NCBI GenBank assembly: GCA_047602185.1
Contig: JASGHY010000001.1
Location: 1,550,001 to 1,614,000, forward strand
Length of the DNA stretch: 64,000 bases
Direction: 5' to 3'
Source of the DNA: PMP191F sp047602185
GTDB lineage: Bacteria > Bacteroidota > Bacteroidia > Chitinophagales > Chitinophagaceae
Shown: in pieces, positions 6,255 through 16,362 of the stretch
Layout: each line of letters starts with the position of its first letter
Numbering within the stretch: position 1 is the first letter of the stretch
Notes under the pieces: generated by a model
The model's input: the letters and a program-made list of their open reading frames with translations, nothing else
Told to the model about the DNA's origin: nothing
Databases searched by the model: none
Translations under genes and position numbers: made by a program

Positions 6255-8639
6255 TCATTCACTTCTCAAAGCTTTTACAGGGTTCATAAAGGCGGCCTGC
6301 ACAGCTTTGATACTGATGGTTAAAATGGTTATAAATACGGTTATGGCAATGGCCAGCAATAACACCCAGACGCTGATACGAATGCGATAAGTAAAATCCT
6401 GTAACCAGTGGTTCATGGCGAAGTATGCCACCGGTAATGCTATCAGCACTGCAATCAGGGATAATTTAATAAATTCTTTCGATAAAATGCCTACAATACC
6501 TGATACTGATGCACCCAATACCTTGCGAACGCCTATTTCTTTTATTCTTTGCTGCACAGCATACGAGGAGAGGCCAAACAATCCCAGGCAGGCCAGCGCA
6601 ATAGCAATACCTGTAAAAATATTCAGGATATTGCCCAGCTTTACTTCCGCGCGATACATGTTATTGATATCCTGGTCCAGGAAACGATACTCAAAAGGTT
6701 GAGCAGGAACCAGTTTTTTCCATTTGCTTTCAATATTGCTGATCGTTTCCGGTAAATGATGGCCGCTCATTTTTACCAGCATAGTAGTGGCACGCATCTC
6801 CGTAAAGATCACCAATGGCTTTACCACTTCGCGCATTGACTGGAAATGAAAATCCTTTACTACGCCACTTACATAACCGGGCAGAGAGCCCAGGAACATC
6901 TTTTTGCCAACAGCCTGCTCTGATGTCCAGCCAAGTGCGCTGGCGGCAGTTTCGTTCAGTATAAAATGCCCGGTTTTATCTTCATACTTTTCTTTGTCAA
7001 CATCCTTCATATCCTGTGCTGTAAAGTCCTTACCCGCAATGATCTTCAGTCCCATTGTTTTTACAAAATCCTCATCAACAGGGTTGGCGTTTACAGCATA
7101 CACCTGGTCTTCGGGCATGGTTGCTGTACGCATGGTGTACCCGCTGTAGATGCGGCCCGGCGAACCAACGCAGCGTGATACAGTGCTGACCTCTTTATCA
7201 GACAGCATTTCTGTTTTGATCAAAGGCCATTGCTGTAACATCTTTTCATTCACCGGCAGTTCAAGCACATAATCTTTATTATAACCAAGTTCTTTTGTCC
7301 TGATAAAGTGTAGTTGTTTCTGGATCACCATAGAAGCCACAAGCAGGAATACTGATATGGCAAACTGGAATACGATCAGCGATTTACGAACCCACAAACC
7401 GGAACCACTATTCCTGAATACACCTTTCAATACTTTTACAGGTTGGAAACCAGCTAAGATCAACGCAGGATAAAAACCTCCCAATAAACTTACCACTAAT
7501 ACAGCCGTAACTACCAGCAGCAAAAACCGGAAAGACAAGATCCCTGAAAAAGCCAGTTCTTTTTGTGCCAGGTGATTGAAAGCAGGTAAAACCACACTTA
7601 CTACCAGCATGCTGAACAATAATGCTATTGCAACAAGGATCAGGGATTCCCCGATAAACTGCCAGAACAGTTGTTTCTTTACAGCACCCATCACTTTGCG
7701 GATACCGACTTCGCGTGCCCTTTCCATAGAACGGGCAGTAGCCAGGTTGATATAGGTAAAGCAAGCTATAAACAGGATCAGCAATGCGACCCCTGTTAAT
7801 ACGTATATGTAGATGATATTATTACCCGGTTCAAAACGTCCATAGGGAGAATACAAGTGGATTCCCATAAATGGCTCCAGTGAGTAGTTGATAGTAGCAT
7901 TCTTCTCTGAGGCCATTTCTTTTTTCATGAAAGGCTCCAGTTTTTGTTGCAGGCTGCTGAAGGATGTTTTGTCTTTCAGCAGCAGGTAGGTAGTATAGTC
8001 GGCCTCCCAATAGGTTCTTTCCTGGATAACGCCCAATGAAGAGAAGGATGCCAGGAAATCGAATTTAATATGTGAATTGGCAGGAAAAGACTCCATTACA
8101 CCTGTTACCTGGTAAGGTTCTTTTTCTGCTCCTATATATAGTACCTGACCTACAGGATCTGCTGCACCAAAATATTTCTGTGCCATAGCAGGCGTCAGGA
8201 TCACCTTACCCGGGCCATTCAGCGCCTGCTGCGCATTACCCTGTAACAGGTGATACGTAAACATGTCAAAAAAGGAAGAATCAGCATACAGGAATTTACC
8301 TTCTGTAAATACCTTGTCATTGTGCATTACTATCTGGTCTTCCAATGACATCCGCACAGCAGATTCAACTTCCGGGAAATTCCTTTTAAAAGAAGGCGCC
8401 ACCTTTGTACTGGTAAAATCGCCTTTGGAAACGTCTCCGCCAAAGCTATACTCCATGATCACACGCGCTATGCGATCACCTTTCTGCTGAAACTTATCGT
8501 AGCTTACTTCATGCTGAATGTACAGGCCAATGAGTAAACAGCAGCTTAATCCAATCGTTAATCCCAACAGGTTGATCACAGAAGAAGTGGCATGTTTCCA
8601 CAGGTTTCGGACAGCGATCTTAATGTAGTTCCTTATCAT
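6255..8639 (-). CDS. ABC transporter permease, duplicated FtsX/MacB type (permease 2)
   Basis: The protein has 794 residues from the ATG at 8639. An in-frame ATG at 8669 adds MKHQTRNKQS, but MIRNYIKIAVRNLWKH matches the family start. Helix 1 contains INLLGLTIGLSCCLLIGLYI. The coupling segments are REVGIRKVMGAVKKQLFWQF (first half) and KEIGVRKVLGASV (second half), and the C-terminus is NPVKALRSE. The periplasmic core opening, DRIARVIMEYSFGGD, and the later VDEDFVKTMGLKIIAGKDF pair this protein with permease 8 (22465-24864). They are not adjacent, so the pair did not arise by simple recent tandem duplication. Only 67 bases separate it from permease 3. That gap holds one CGCAAAG-type repeat and no promoter that I can identify. 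Confidence 0.92.
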   Translation of the reverse strand: MIRNYIKIAVRNLWKHATSSVINLLGLTIGLSCCLLIGLYIQHEVSYDKFQQKGDRIARVIMEYSFGGDVSKGDFTSTKVAPSFKRNFPEVESAVRMSLEDQIVMHNDKVFTEGKFLYADSSFFDMFTYHLLQGNAQQALNGPGKVILTPAMAQKYFGAADPVGQVLYIGAEKEPYQVTGVMESFPANSHIKFDFLASFSSLGVIQERTYWEADYTTYLLLKDKTSFSSLQQKLEPFMKKEMASEKNATINYSLEPFMGIHLYSPYGRFEPGNNIIYIYVLTGVALLILFIACFTYINLATARSMERAREVGIRKVMGAVKKQLFWQFIGESLILVAIALLFSMLVVSVVLPAFNHLAQKELAFSGILSFRFLLLVVTAVLVVSLLGGFYPALILAGFQPVKVLKGVFRNSGSGLWVRKSLIVFQFAISVFLLVASMVIQKQLHFIRTKELGYNKDYVLELPVNEKMLQQWPLIKTEMLSDKEVSTVSRCVGSPGRIYSGYTMRTATMPEDQVYAVNANPVDEDFVKTMGLKIIAGKDFTAQDMKDVDKEKYEDKTGHFILNETAASALGWTSEQAVGKKMFLGSLPGYVSGVVKDFHFQSMREVVKPLVIFTEMRATTMLVKMSGHHLPETISNIESKWKKLVPAQPFEYRFLDQDINNMYRAEVKLGNILNIFTGIAIALACLGLFGLSSYAVQQRIKEIGVRKVLGASVSGIVGILSKEFIKLSLIAVLIALPVAYFAMNHWLQDFTYRIRISVWVLLLAIAITVFITILTISIKAVQAAFMNPVKALRSE

Positions 8640-8706
8640 AGATTGTTTGTTTCGGGTTTGATGTTTCACGCAAAGACGGCCAAGGTTCGCAAAGCCGCAA
8701 ATTATA

Positions 8707-11127
8707 TTATTCGCTTCTCAACGTATCCACCGGTTTGGCAATGGCGGCTTTGATAGCCTGGAAGCCTACCGATAGCCATGCTATTGACAACGCAACAATG
8801 CCTGTAAGCGGGAACAGCCACCACGACATGGAAATACGGTATGCATAATTCTGCAACCAACTATTGGCAGCCCACCAGGCCAGCGGCGCAGCGATGATCA
8901 ATGCAAGCAGTACCAGTTTCATAAACTCACCGGTAACCAGTTGTACGATACCCATTACACCAGCCCCTAATACTTTACGGATGCCTATTTCTTTGGTACG
9001 CTGGTATACGGCATATAAACTTAAACCTAATAGCCCCAGGCAACTGATAACGATAGTGAGCGCTGTAGCCCATTTCAGTAAAGTAGCCGTTTGCTGCTCT
9101 TCTTTATACAACGCAGCTATCTGCTCATCGTAGAAAGCAGGTGCAAAAGTTTCTCCCACAAAGGTTGTCTTCCATATTTTCTCAATACCTGCCAGTGTTT
9201 GCTGCCAGTTGGTATTATCAGCAGCCTGCTTTAAAGCAATATTTACAACAGATTGATTGCGTTTATAACATTCTATTACCAATGGCTGTAAGGCAGTATG
9301 TAATGATTGGGTATAAAAGTCATTTACCACACCTACGATCTCCTGCGAAAGATTACCCATTTTCAACTTTTTGCCAATAGCTTCCTGTGGATCTTTTAAT
9401 CCCATCTCTGCGGAAAGCCTGCGATTGATCATTATCTCGTGCAGGCTGTCGCTGCTTTTATTGAAGTTGCGCCCGGCCAGCAATTGAAGCTGGTACACAT
9501 CCAGGTAGTGCTCATCTGCATTGCGACTGGCTGCACTTAATTTCTGCTTACCGTTTTTCGATACAAACGTGTAATCTGATAATGATGGCCATGGACTAAC
9601 CGGCGCAGAGGCTGACAGGCCTACCTGCTGTACACCGGGCAGACCTTGTAATTGCTGTAAAAAGAAGCTGCGTTGTTTATAATACCTGTAAGGTACTTTC
9701 AGTAATACGATACCATCTTTTCGTTGCTCCAGGTTATGCTGAAGGCTATAGTTTACCTGCATTACCACTACAATGGTAGCAGTGATAAAGAACTGAGCCA
9801 ATACAAACTGTCCCACAATAAGGGCTTTGCGCAACCACACACCGCTGTTATAACCGGCAAGGCGAACCTGGCTTTTCAGCACATCTACCGGCTGAAAACG
9901 CGTTAATACTCTTGCAGGATAATAACCGGCGAGCAGGCTAACCACTATACTGAGAATAAACAGGAATGCAAGAATGTTCCATTGCTGTAAAGGAGAAAAA
10001 TGCAGATCAGATGGCAGGAAATCACTAAATATCCGCAATAGGGACGGGGTGATAACCACTGCCAGTAAAGTAGCGATACCTGTAACCAGCAATGCTTCCG
10101 TAAGGAACTGGAGGGTTAACTGAAAACGTGAACCACCCATTGTTTTACGTACGCCAATTTCTTTGGCACGTTTGGCAGATTGCGCGGTAGACAGGTTGAT
10201 AAAATTGATACATCCCAATAACAGGAGAAATACCGCTACCAGCGCCAATGCACTCAATGTTTTTTTGTTGGCTGTATAATTACGATAGTTACCATAGTCC
10301 GCATTAAAGTGCAGATCGGAGAGGGGTTGCAGCGCATATATTACTTTGGAACCGAGGTCCGCACTGTTTTTATCGCCCAGCGCCTGTAATTGACGGGTAA
10401 AGTTTGCTGCATCAGCCTGTTGATCTAACCTTACAAATAAAGTTGCCACATAATTGTTCCAGTCATCATCATCAATACCGAGAAAGTTTGTCCTGAGCGC
10501 AGTAGGCGTACTCACAAATTCACGGAAACTGATATCACTGGTAAGCGGAGCATCCTGTACAATGCCTGTAACTGTTGTACTGAGCGTATCATTATACACC
10601 ACAGTGCGGCCTACAATAGCTGCCGGCTGCAAACCGGGGAAATACTGGCGGGCACGGGTTTCGTCCAGCACCACCTTATTGGGCTCATTGAAAGCAACGG
10701 CAGAACCCGCCAGGAAATGTTTATCAAAAAAAGTAAAGAAATGATCGTCTGTAAAAATAACATCAGGCTGTTGTTTAAAAACAGCAGGGTTCCCATTTTT
10801 ATTCTCAATACTTATATCAGGAATATAAAATTTGTAAAAGGCGGCATATTGTTTTGCTCCTCTTAACTCATGCTGCATGCGGTATGTAACAGCAGGAGGA
10901 ACCCCTGCACCATGATTAATGCGTTCTGCATGCTTAATGTCTGTTACCACACGGTACACCTGTTCATTGTGCTGTACCTCTTTATTGAAGCTGTATTCAA
11001 AATGAATGACCAGGTAAATGATCAATGCCGCAGTAATGCCAATACATAGGCTGGCCACATTGGCCAATGAAAAGAATAAATTCTTTCTAAAATTTCTGAT
11101 AGCAGGTGTCAGGTAGTTGTAACGCAT
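8707..11127 (-). CDS. ABC transporter permease, duplicated FtsX/MacB type (permease 3)
   Basis: The protein has 806 residues from the ATG at 11127 (MRYNYLTPAIRNFRKN). The frame also opens at 11160, but that extension (MPVQKIFQLTN) has no family counterpart. Helix 1 is unusual, with ANVASLCIGITAALIIYLVI, and is followed by HFEYSFNKEV, closest to permease 0. The coupling segments are KEIGVRKTMGGSRFQLTLQF and KEIGIRKVLGAGVMGIV. The second is followed by VTGEF instead of the usual LSKEF. The C-terminus is KPVDTLRSE where most paralogues have NPV. The periplasmic regions are the most divergent of the array by eye, so its substrate or partner may differ. Confidence 0.92.
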   Translation of the reverse strand: MRYNYLTPAIRNFRKNLFFSLANVASLCIGITAALIIYLVIHFEYSFNKEVQHNEQVYRVVTDIKHAERINHGAGVPPAVTYRMQHELRGAKQYAAFYKFYIPDISIENKNGNPAVFKQQPDVIFTDDHFFTFFDKHFLAGSAVAFNEPNKVVLDETRARQYFPGLQPAAIVGRTVVYNDTLSTTVTGIVQDAPLTSDISFREFVSTPTALRTNFLGIDDDDWNNYVATLFVRLDQQADAANFTRQLQALGDKNSADLGSKVIYALQPLSDLHFNADYGNYRNYTANKKTLSALALVAVFLLLLGCINFINLSTAQSAKRAKEIGVRKTMGGSRFQLTLQFLTEALLVTGIATLLAVVITPSLLRIFSDFLPSDLHFSPLQQWNILAFLFILSIVVSLLAGYYPARVLTRFQPVDVLKSQVRLAGYNSGVWLRKALIVGQFVLAQFFITATIVVVMQVNYSLQHNLEQRKDGIVLLKVPYRYYKQRSFFLQQLQGLPGVQQVGLSASAPVSPWPSLSDYTFVSKNGKQKLSAASRNADEHYLDVYQLQLLAGRNFNKSSDSLHEIMINRRLSAEMGLKDPQEAIGKKLKMGNLSQEIVGVVNDFYTQSLHTALQPLVIECYKRNQSVVNIALKQAADNTNWQQTLAGIEKIWKTTFVGETFAPAFYDEQIAALYKEEQQTATLLKWATALTIVISCLGLLGLSLYAVYQRTKEIGIRKVLGAGVMGIVQLVTGEFMKLVLLALIIAAPLAWWAANSWLQNYAYRISMSWWLFPLTGIVALSIAWLSVGFQAIKAAIAKPVDTLRSE

Positions 11128-11366
11128 ATTGGTTAGTTGGAAGATTTTCTGAACCGGCAAGGCAATCGTGAGTACTGTTTCGAGTGTCGGGTTTAAGGTT
11201 TCGGGTTGTGAAATCGTGAATAAAGATGGTTACATTGTTTGATGGCTCTATGGTTATCAACCACAACAATCAAACTATACAACCATTAAACCATCCTTCC
11301 AATTCCCAATTCCTTATTTCTAATTCCTGATCCCCATTCCCCACATTAGTAAATCAGTACATTTTC
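11128..11366. repeat. permease 3/4 spacer made of repeat modules
   Basis: The spacer includes a copy (about 11170-11220) of the module whose core reads GTTTCGGGTGTCG...TTAAGGTTTCGGGTT. Other copies are at about 32685, 40069 (inverted), 59443 and 63515. TTCCCAATTCCTTATTTC and CACATTAGTAAATCAGTAC modules follow. No gene is seen. Confidence 0.6.
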
Positions 11367-13778
11367 TTACTCGTTCCGCAACGCATCAACCGGGTTTGCA
11401 ATGGCAGCTTTTACAGACTGAACACAAATAGTGATCATTGCGATCAGCAACGCCAATACTCCGGCCAATACAAAGATCCACCAACTTAAACCGGTACGGT
11501 AAGCAAACTGTTGCAACCATTGCGACATCACCCACCAGGTAAGCGGGCATGCAACAACAATAGCAATACCTACCAGTAGTAAAAAGTCTTTCGATAATAA
11601 CATTACAATACGGGCTGTGCCTGCGCCCATTATTTTACGGATCCCTATTTCTTTCACACGTTTCTGCGCTGTGTACACGGCAAGTCCCAACAGGCCCATG
11701 CAGGCTATAACTACACTGAGTGCTGCCGCTAACCGGAACATGAGCTGCAGCTTCTCTTCTTTTCTGTACTGACGCAGAAAATCATCTTCCATAAACCGGT
11801 ACTCAAGCGGATAACCTTTGTACACATTGTTCCATGCAGCTTTTACCTTATCTATTGCCTGCTGCGGATCAATACCATTGTAACGCAGGGCAAACAGGCC
11901 AATATAACTACCTATACCAAGTACAACAGGTTTGATATTCTGTTGCAATCCATGCTGGTGATAATTTTTCAATACACCAATCACTGTTCCCTTTTTACCG
12001 GATGTTTCGAGATGTTTACCGATAGCATTGGCTGCATTGCTCCAGCCAAATATTTTAACGGCAGCCTCATTTATAAGAAAGCTCTCTTCTTCATCAGCTT
12101 TGCTGCCAGCCATAAAATCACGGCCAGTAACGAGTTTCAGGTCCATAGTGCGCATATAATCCGCATCAACAGGAATATATTCCACTGAAATCCCTTGTTC
12201 CTTTGGCATGCCTTCGGGATAAGCAAACTGACCATTCCAGCCCGTTCTGCCCGGTACCGCATTACAGGCCGTTACGCTTGTAATACCCCGGGCTGCCAGC
12301 AATTCATTCTTGAAGACGCCTGCTTTGTCATGCTTTAATGTCCAGGGCACTTTGTTGGCATCAACCAGCAATACATTGTTTTTATTAAAGCCAAGCGCCT
12401 GTGACTGCATGAACGACATCTGTTTCCATACTACAATAGTGCTGATGATAAAGCCTACAGAAATGGTAAACTGCGCAATGATCAATCCTTTGCGCAGGGA
12501 AGCTCCGGAAGTAGTATGCGCAAAACGGCCTTTTAAAACTTTAATAGGTTTAAAAGCCGATAATACCCAGGCCGGATAAAAGCCTGCCAACGGGATCAAT
12601 ACCAGTATAATTACCAGCATCAATGCAATATTACCGGCAGAGAATAAATCACCCTGTGTAAATTGTTTACCTGTAAAAGCATTAAACCAGGGCAGAAGCG
12701 CCCATAACAGCACAACGCTGATGATAGCAGCGATCACACACAACAAACCTGCTTCAGACAGGAATTGCCGGATCAGTTTAAAACGGCTGCTGCCCATTAC
12801 TTTGCGGATGCCTATTTCACGGGCCCTCTCAACCGACCTTGCAGTTGCCAGGTTAATAAAATTGAGACAGGCGATCAGCAGGATAAAAATGCCAATGGCA
12901 AGAAATAGTTTTACCGTATTCCAGTTTCCTGTGGGTGTACTACCTGTTGGTAATCCTGAACGCAGGTAAATATCTTTAAGTGGACGAAGCTGTAGCTTTG
13001 CATCAAAACCGGAAGCTGCTACGGCATCTTTCCCATCAACGCTTACAAGATCTTTGATCTTTGCCTCTACGGCAGCAGGAGACACATTATCCCGAAGTTT
13101 TATATAATTGTACACATTGAGATCAAACCAGCCTTTGGTAAATTCTTCCTCACAATCTTCTTTATTGATAGCGCAATAGGTATCGAAAGAACCAAGCATA
13201 CCAAATTGAATATGTGCATGCGTTTCGTCTTTAACAACACCGGTTATACTGTAAGGGATTGTGTCATACACCATCAGTGTTTTTCCCAGAACAGATACTG
13301 CATCGCCAAAGAATTTCTTCTTCAGCGATTCTGTTATTACAACACTGTAGGGCAACTCTAATGCAGTAGCGGCATTTCCTTCCAGCCATTGATAGCTGAA
13401 TATTTTAAAGAAGTTATTGTCTGCATATAGCGCACGCTCATAAAAACGTTCGTCTTTTATATTTACATAGGGATTCCATCCACGTACATACGACAGGTAT
13501 TCAATATCAGGATAACCGGAAGCCAGATGTTTGCCCACGGGCCAACCAACAGCCGGAGTAAGGTCATCGGAACCGTCACTGGTTCTGAGGTTGCTTTCAA
13601 CCCTGAAGACCCTGTCTGCAGCCTGGAATTGCTTATCATAAGCCACTTCATCCTTAACCCAGATGGCGATAAAGAAGAACAGCGTTACACCCAGAATAAG
13701 GCTACACAAGCTTATAGTAGTGTAGCTGCGATTACGCAGGATGCTCCGCCATGCTGTTTTTATGTAGTTTCTTAACAT
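11367..13778 (-). CDS. ABC transporter permease, duplicated FtsX/MacB type (permease 4)
   Basis: The protein has 803 residues from the ATG at 13778 (MLRNYIKTAWRSILRNRSYT). The longer frame from 13865 adds 29 residues translated from spacer repeats and is rejected. Helix 1 is atypical: ISLCSLILGVTLFFFIAIWV lacks the INxxGL motif. The coupling segments are REIGIRKVMGSSRFKLIRQF and KEIGIRKIMGAGTARIV, and the C-terminus is NPVDALRNE. The periplasmic core includes KDEVAYDKQF and an EEEFTKGWFDLNVYNYIKL segment. By eye it is a single-member branch, nearest to permeases 5 and 7 in the TARSVERAREIGIRK stretch. The upstream spacer (153 bases) has only repeats. Confidence 0.92.
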   Translation of the reverse strand: MLRNYIKTAWRSILRNRSYTTISLCSLILGVTLFFFIAIWVKDEVAYDKQFQAADRVFRVESNLRTSDGSDDLTPAVGWPVGKHLASGYPDIEYLSYVRGWNPYVNIKDERFYERALYADNNFFKIFSYQWLEGNAATALELPYSVVITESLKKKFFGDAVSVLGKTLMVYDTIPYSITGVVKDETHAHIQFGMLGSFDTYCAINKEDCEEEFTKGWFDLNVYNYIKLRDNVSPAAVEAKIKDLVSVDGKDAVAASGFDAKLQLRPLKDIYLRSGLPTGSTPTGNWNTVKLFLAIGIFILLIACLNFINLATARSVERAREIGIRKVMGSSRFKLIRQFLSEAGLLCVIAAIISVVLLWALLPWFNAFTGKQFTQGDLFSAGNIALMLVIILVLIPLAGFYPAWVLSAFKPIKVLKGRFAHTTSGASLRKGLIIAQFTISVGFIISTIVVWKQMSFMQSQALGFNKNNVLLVDANKVPWTLKHDKAGVFKNELLAARGITSVTACNAVPGRTGWNGQFAYPEGMPKEQGISVEYIPVDADYMRTMDLKLVTGRDFMAGSKADEEESFLINEAAVKIFGWSNAANAIGKHLETSGKKGTVIGVLKNYHQHGLQQNIKPVVLGIGSYIGLFALRYNGIDPQQAIDKVKAAWNNVYKGYPLEYRFMEDDFLRQYRKEEKLQLMFRLAAALSVVIACMGLLGLAVYTAQKRVKEIGIRKIMGAGTARIVMLLSKDFLLLVGIAIVVACPLTWWVMSQWLQQFAYRTGLSWWIFVLAGVLALLIAMITICVQSVKAAIANPVDALRNE

Positions 13779-13931
13779 ATTAAAAAGGTTGCCGGATACT
13801 GGATTTCTTATTTCGGGATTGAGGGATTTTGATATTTTGTGATTGATACAGGATACAAGATGCAAATCTCAAAATTTCTGATTTCTGGATTTCGAGATTT
13901 GCCCTCCTGATTCTCTCATTTGCATATCAGA
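13779..13931. repeat. permease 4/5 spacer made of repeat modules
   Basis: Short modules of the GGATTTCxxATTTCGGGATT and GATACAGGATACAAGATGC types fill the gap. The stretch CTGATTTCTGGATTTCGAG (about 13878-13896) shows the same imperfect internal reiteration as other spacers. There is no coding frame. Confidence 0.5.
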
Positions 13932-16313
13932 TCATTCACTCCTCAACGACTTCACAGGATTCGCGGTTGCCGCTTTTACGGCAAGGAAGCTGATGGTAAA
14001 GATGGCAATGATCAATGCCACGATACCTGCCAGCAGGAAGACCCACCACGAGATATCAATACGATAAGCAAAATCCTGCAACCATTTGTACATTCCCAAC
14101 CAGGCAATGGGTGTGGCAATTACAAATGCAATAGCTACCAGTACCAGAAAATCCTTCGACAACAACTGAACAATACCGGTTACAGTAGCTCCTAATACTT
14201 TCCTGATGCCGATCTCCCTTGTACGCTGCATAGTGCTGTACGAAGCCAGTCCCAATAAGCCAAGACAGGAAATGAAGATGGCGAGAATAGCAAAATTCAG
14301 GAACAGTTTACCGAAGCGTTCTTCTGCACGGTACTGGCGATCAAAAAACTCATCCAGGAAAAAGTAACTGAATGGCCTGTTGGGCACCAGTTGCTTCCAT
14401 TTGCTTTCAATAGCTGCAATAGTAGCTGGTAATCCTTTGGTACCCACTTTTACAGTGATGAGGTTACAACCATCAGGTTCTATTCGCATCGACAACGGTT
14501 TGATCTGTTGTTGTAATGAACGGTAATGGAAATCCTTCATTACACCTACAATGGTGCCTTCACGGCCCCATTGTTTAAATCTCTTGCCGATAGCCTGTTG
14601 CGGAGAAGTGTAACCAAACATTTTTACTGCAGCCTCATTCAGGATCATGGCATGTGTGGTATCGGAGCCAAAGTCACGTGAAAAAGGCCTTCCCGCCAGC
14701 ATTTTAATATTGAACTGCGGGATATAGTCAAAGTCAACAAAATACAGGTCAAGGTTGGCAACCTGCAATTCGCCTTTGGTATTTTCGATCTCGGAATAAG
14801 CACCGGGGTTGCCACCACCGGGTACGCTGGATGCAGCAGCAGTGGTTATTACATTGGGAATACCACTTACTGATTGCTTAAATGCATCTCTTGCAGGATC
14901 ACCATTGGTTTCAACTACCATCAGCTGGTCCTTGCTGAATCCAAGATCCTGGTTGCGCATGTACATCATTTGCCTGTACACGATAATAGTACCGATGATC
15001 AATGCTATAGAAATAGTAAACTGAGTGATCACCAATCCTTTTCTCAATAAAATACCACGTGTACCGCTGGTGAATCGTCCTTTCAGAACTGTTACCGGTC
15101 TGAATGAGGAAAGTACGAGCGCCGGGTAAACCCCAGCCAGTAAACCAATACTAACAGATGCCACAAACAGCAGTAACAAGGCTTTTCCATCGGAGAAGAT
15201 ACCCGGATTCACTATTTTGCCTGCTACCTGGTTAAAGAGCGGTAACAGCAATGCGGAACTGATAACAGTGAGCACAAATGCTACCAGGCAAAGAATTACA
15301 GATTCGCCGATGAACTGTGCAGCCAGTTGTGTTTTGAGTGCTCCCACTACTTTGCGGATACCAACTTCTTTGGCACGTTCCGCAGAGCGGGCAGTGGTAA
15401 GATTGATAAAGTTGATACAGGCGATCAGCAGGATAAACACTGCGATAATGGAAAAAATGTAAATATTGTTGATATTACCACTTTTGCTTTCGTCGCGGGT
15501 AGAGCGCAGGTACACATCGCGCAATGGTTCCAGCAACAGGGTAGCATACATCTGGCTTTTCTTCATTTCATCACCATTCATTCTTTCAAGAAAAGCAGGA
15601 AACTTTGCCTGTAATGCCCGGGCATTGGTACCGGGTTTCAGTAACAGGTATGCTGCGGCACCATAATTGCCCCATTGGTTATCAAGACCATCATTGAACT
15701 TTTTGGTGAGTGTGGTCATTGAAACCAGCATATCTGCTTTAATCATCGTATTCTCGGGCATATCTTTCATCAGGCCCGTAACTGTAGCTGTAACACCATT
15801 GCCTGTCAGTAACAGTGTTTGCCCGATGGGATCAGCATTACCAAAATATTTTTTAGCGGTAGATTCTGTAAATACAATGCTGTAAGGCTCTGACAATACT
15901 TTATCGGGATTGCCTTTTATCAGCTTGTAATCAAACATGCGGAAAAATGCAGAATCGGCCCACAGTGATTGTTTCTCCTGGAATTTGACATCACCCTTAC
16001 GCACCAGCAGGCTGGCCCTGCTTACACGAACAGCGGCTTCTATTTCAGGGAACTCGGGTACAATATGCGGAACAACCGCCCAGGAAGGTCCGGAGGCATT
16101 CAGCACCTCTGTAGGCGTTTTAATATCGCATACCATACGATAGGTACGATCTGCTTTCGTATTGAAAGCCTCATAGCTCAACTCAAACCGCACATACAAA
16201 AAGATCAGGAAACAGGCAGTTAAACCAACAGTAAGTCCCATGATGTTTATGAATGAAAACACCCTGTGACGCCAGAGATTTCTGAATGCAGTTTTAAAAT
16301 AGTTCTTGAACAT
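13932..16313 (-). CDS. ABC transporter permease, duplicated FtsX/MacB type (permease 5)
   Basis: The protein has 793 residues from the ATG at 16313 (MFKNYFKTAFRNLWRHR). The ATG at 16346 would add eleven residues without family support. Helix 1 reads INIMGLTVGLTACFLIFLYV and is followed by RFELSYEAF. The coupling segments are KEVGIRKVVGALKTQLAAQF and REIGIRKVLGATVTGIVQLL, with the C-terminus NPVKSLRSE. It is a canonical array member: INFINLTTARSAERAKE precedes the first coupling segment, and SCLGLLGLASYSTMQRTRE precedes the second. It lies 49 bases downstream of the secreted-protein gene at 16363-16932. That close spacing makes co-transcription likely. Confidence 0.93.
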   Translation of the reverse strand: MFKNYFKTAFRNLWRHRVFSFINIMGLTVGLTACFLIFLYVRFELSYEAFNTKADRTYRMVCDIKTPTEVLNASGPSWAVVPHIVPEFPEIEAAVRVSRASLLVRKGDVKFQEKQSLWADSAFFRMFDYKLIKGNPDKVLSEPYSIVFTESTAKKYFGNADPIGQTLLLTGNGVTATVTGLMKDMPENTMIKADMLVSMTTLTKKFNDGLDNQWGNYGAAAYLLLKPGTNARALQAKFPAFLERMNGDEMKKSQMYATLLLEPLRDVYLRSTRDESKSGNINNIYIFSIIAVFILLIACINFINLTTARSAERAKEVGIRKVVGALKTQLAAQFIGESVILCLVAFVLTVISSALLLPLFNQVAGKIVNPGIFSDGKALLLLFVASVSIGLLAGVYPALVLSSFRPVTVLKGRFTSGTRGILLRKGLVITQFTISIALIIGTIIVYRQMMYMRNQDLGFSKDQLMVVETNGDPARDAFKQSVSGIPNVITTAAASSVPGGGNPGAYSEIENTKGELQVANLDLYFVDFDYIPQFNIKMLAGRPFSRDFGSDTTHAMILNEAAVKMFGYTSPQQAIGKRFKQWGREGTIVGVMKDFHYRSLQQQIKPLSMRIEPDGCNLITVKVGTKGLPATIAAIESKWKQLVPNRPFSYFFLDEFFDRQYRAEERFGKLFLNFAILAIFISCLGLLGLASYSTMQRTREIGIRKVLGATVTGIVQLLSKDFLVLVAIAFVIATPIAWLGMYKWLQDFAYRIDISWWVFLLAGIVALIIAIFTISFLAVKAATANPVKSLRSE

Positions 16314-16362
16314 GTTTTGTATGTGTTTACAGGTTTGAGAGATCAATCATTTTATCAACTAC

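Noticed and set aside
13779..13865. N-terminal extension of permease 4
   Set aside because: The extra 29 residues are translated spacer repeats, and MLRNYIKTAW at 13778 matches the family start.
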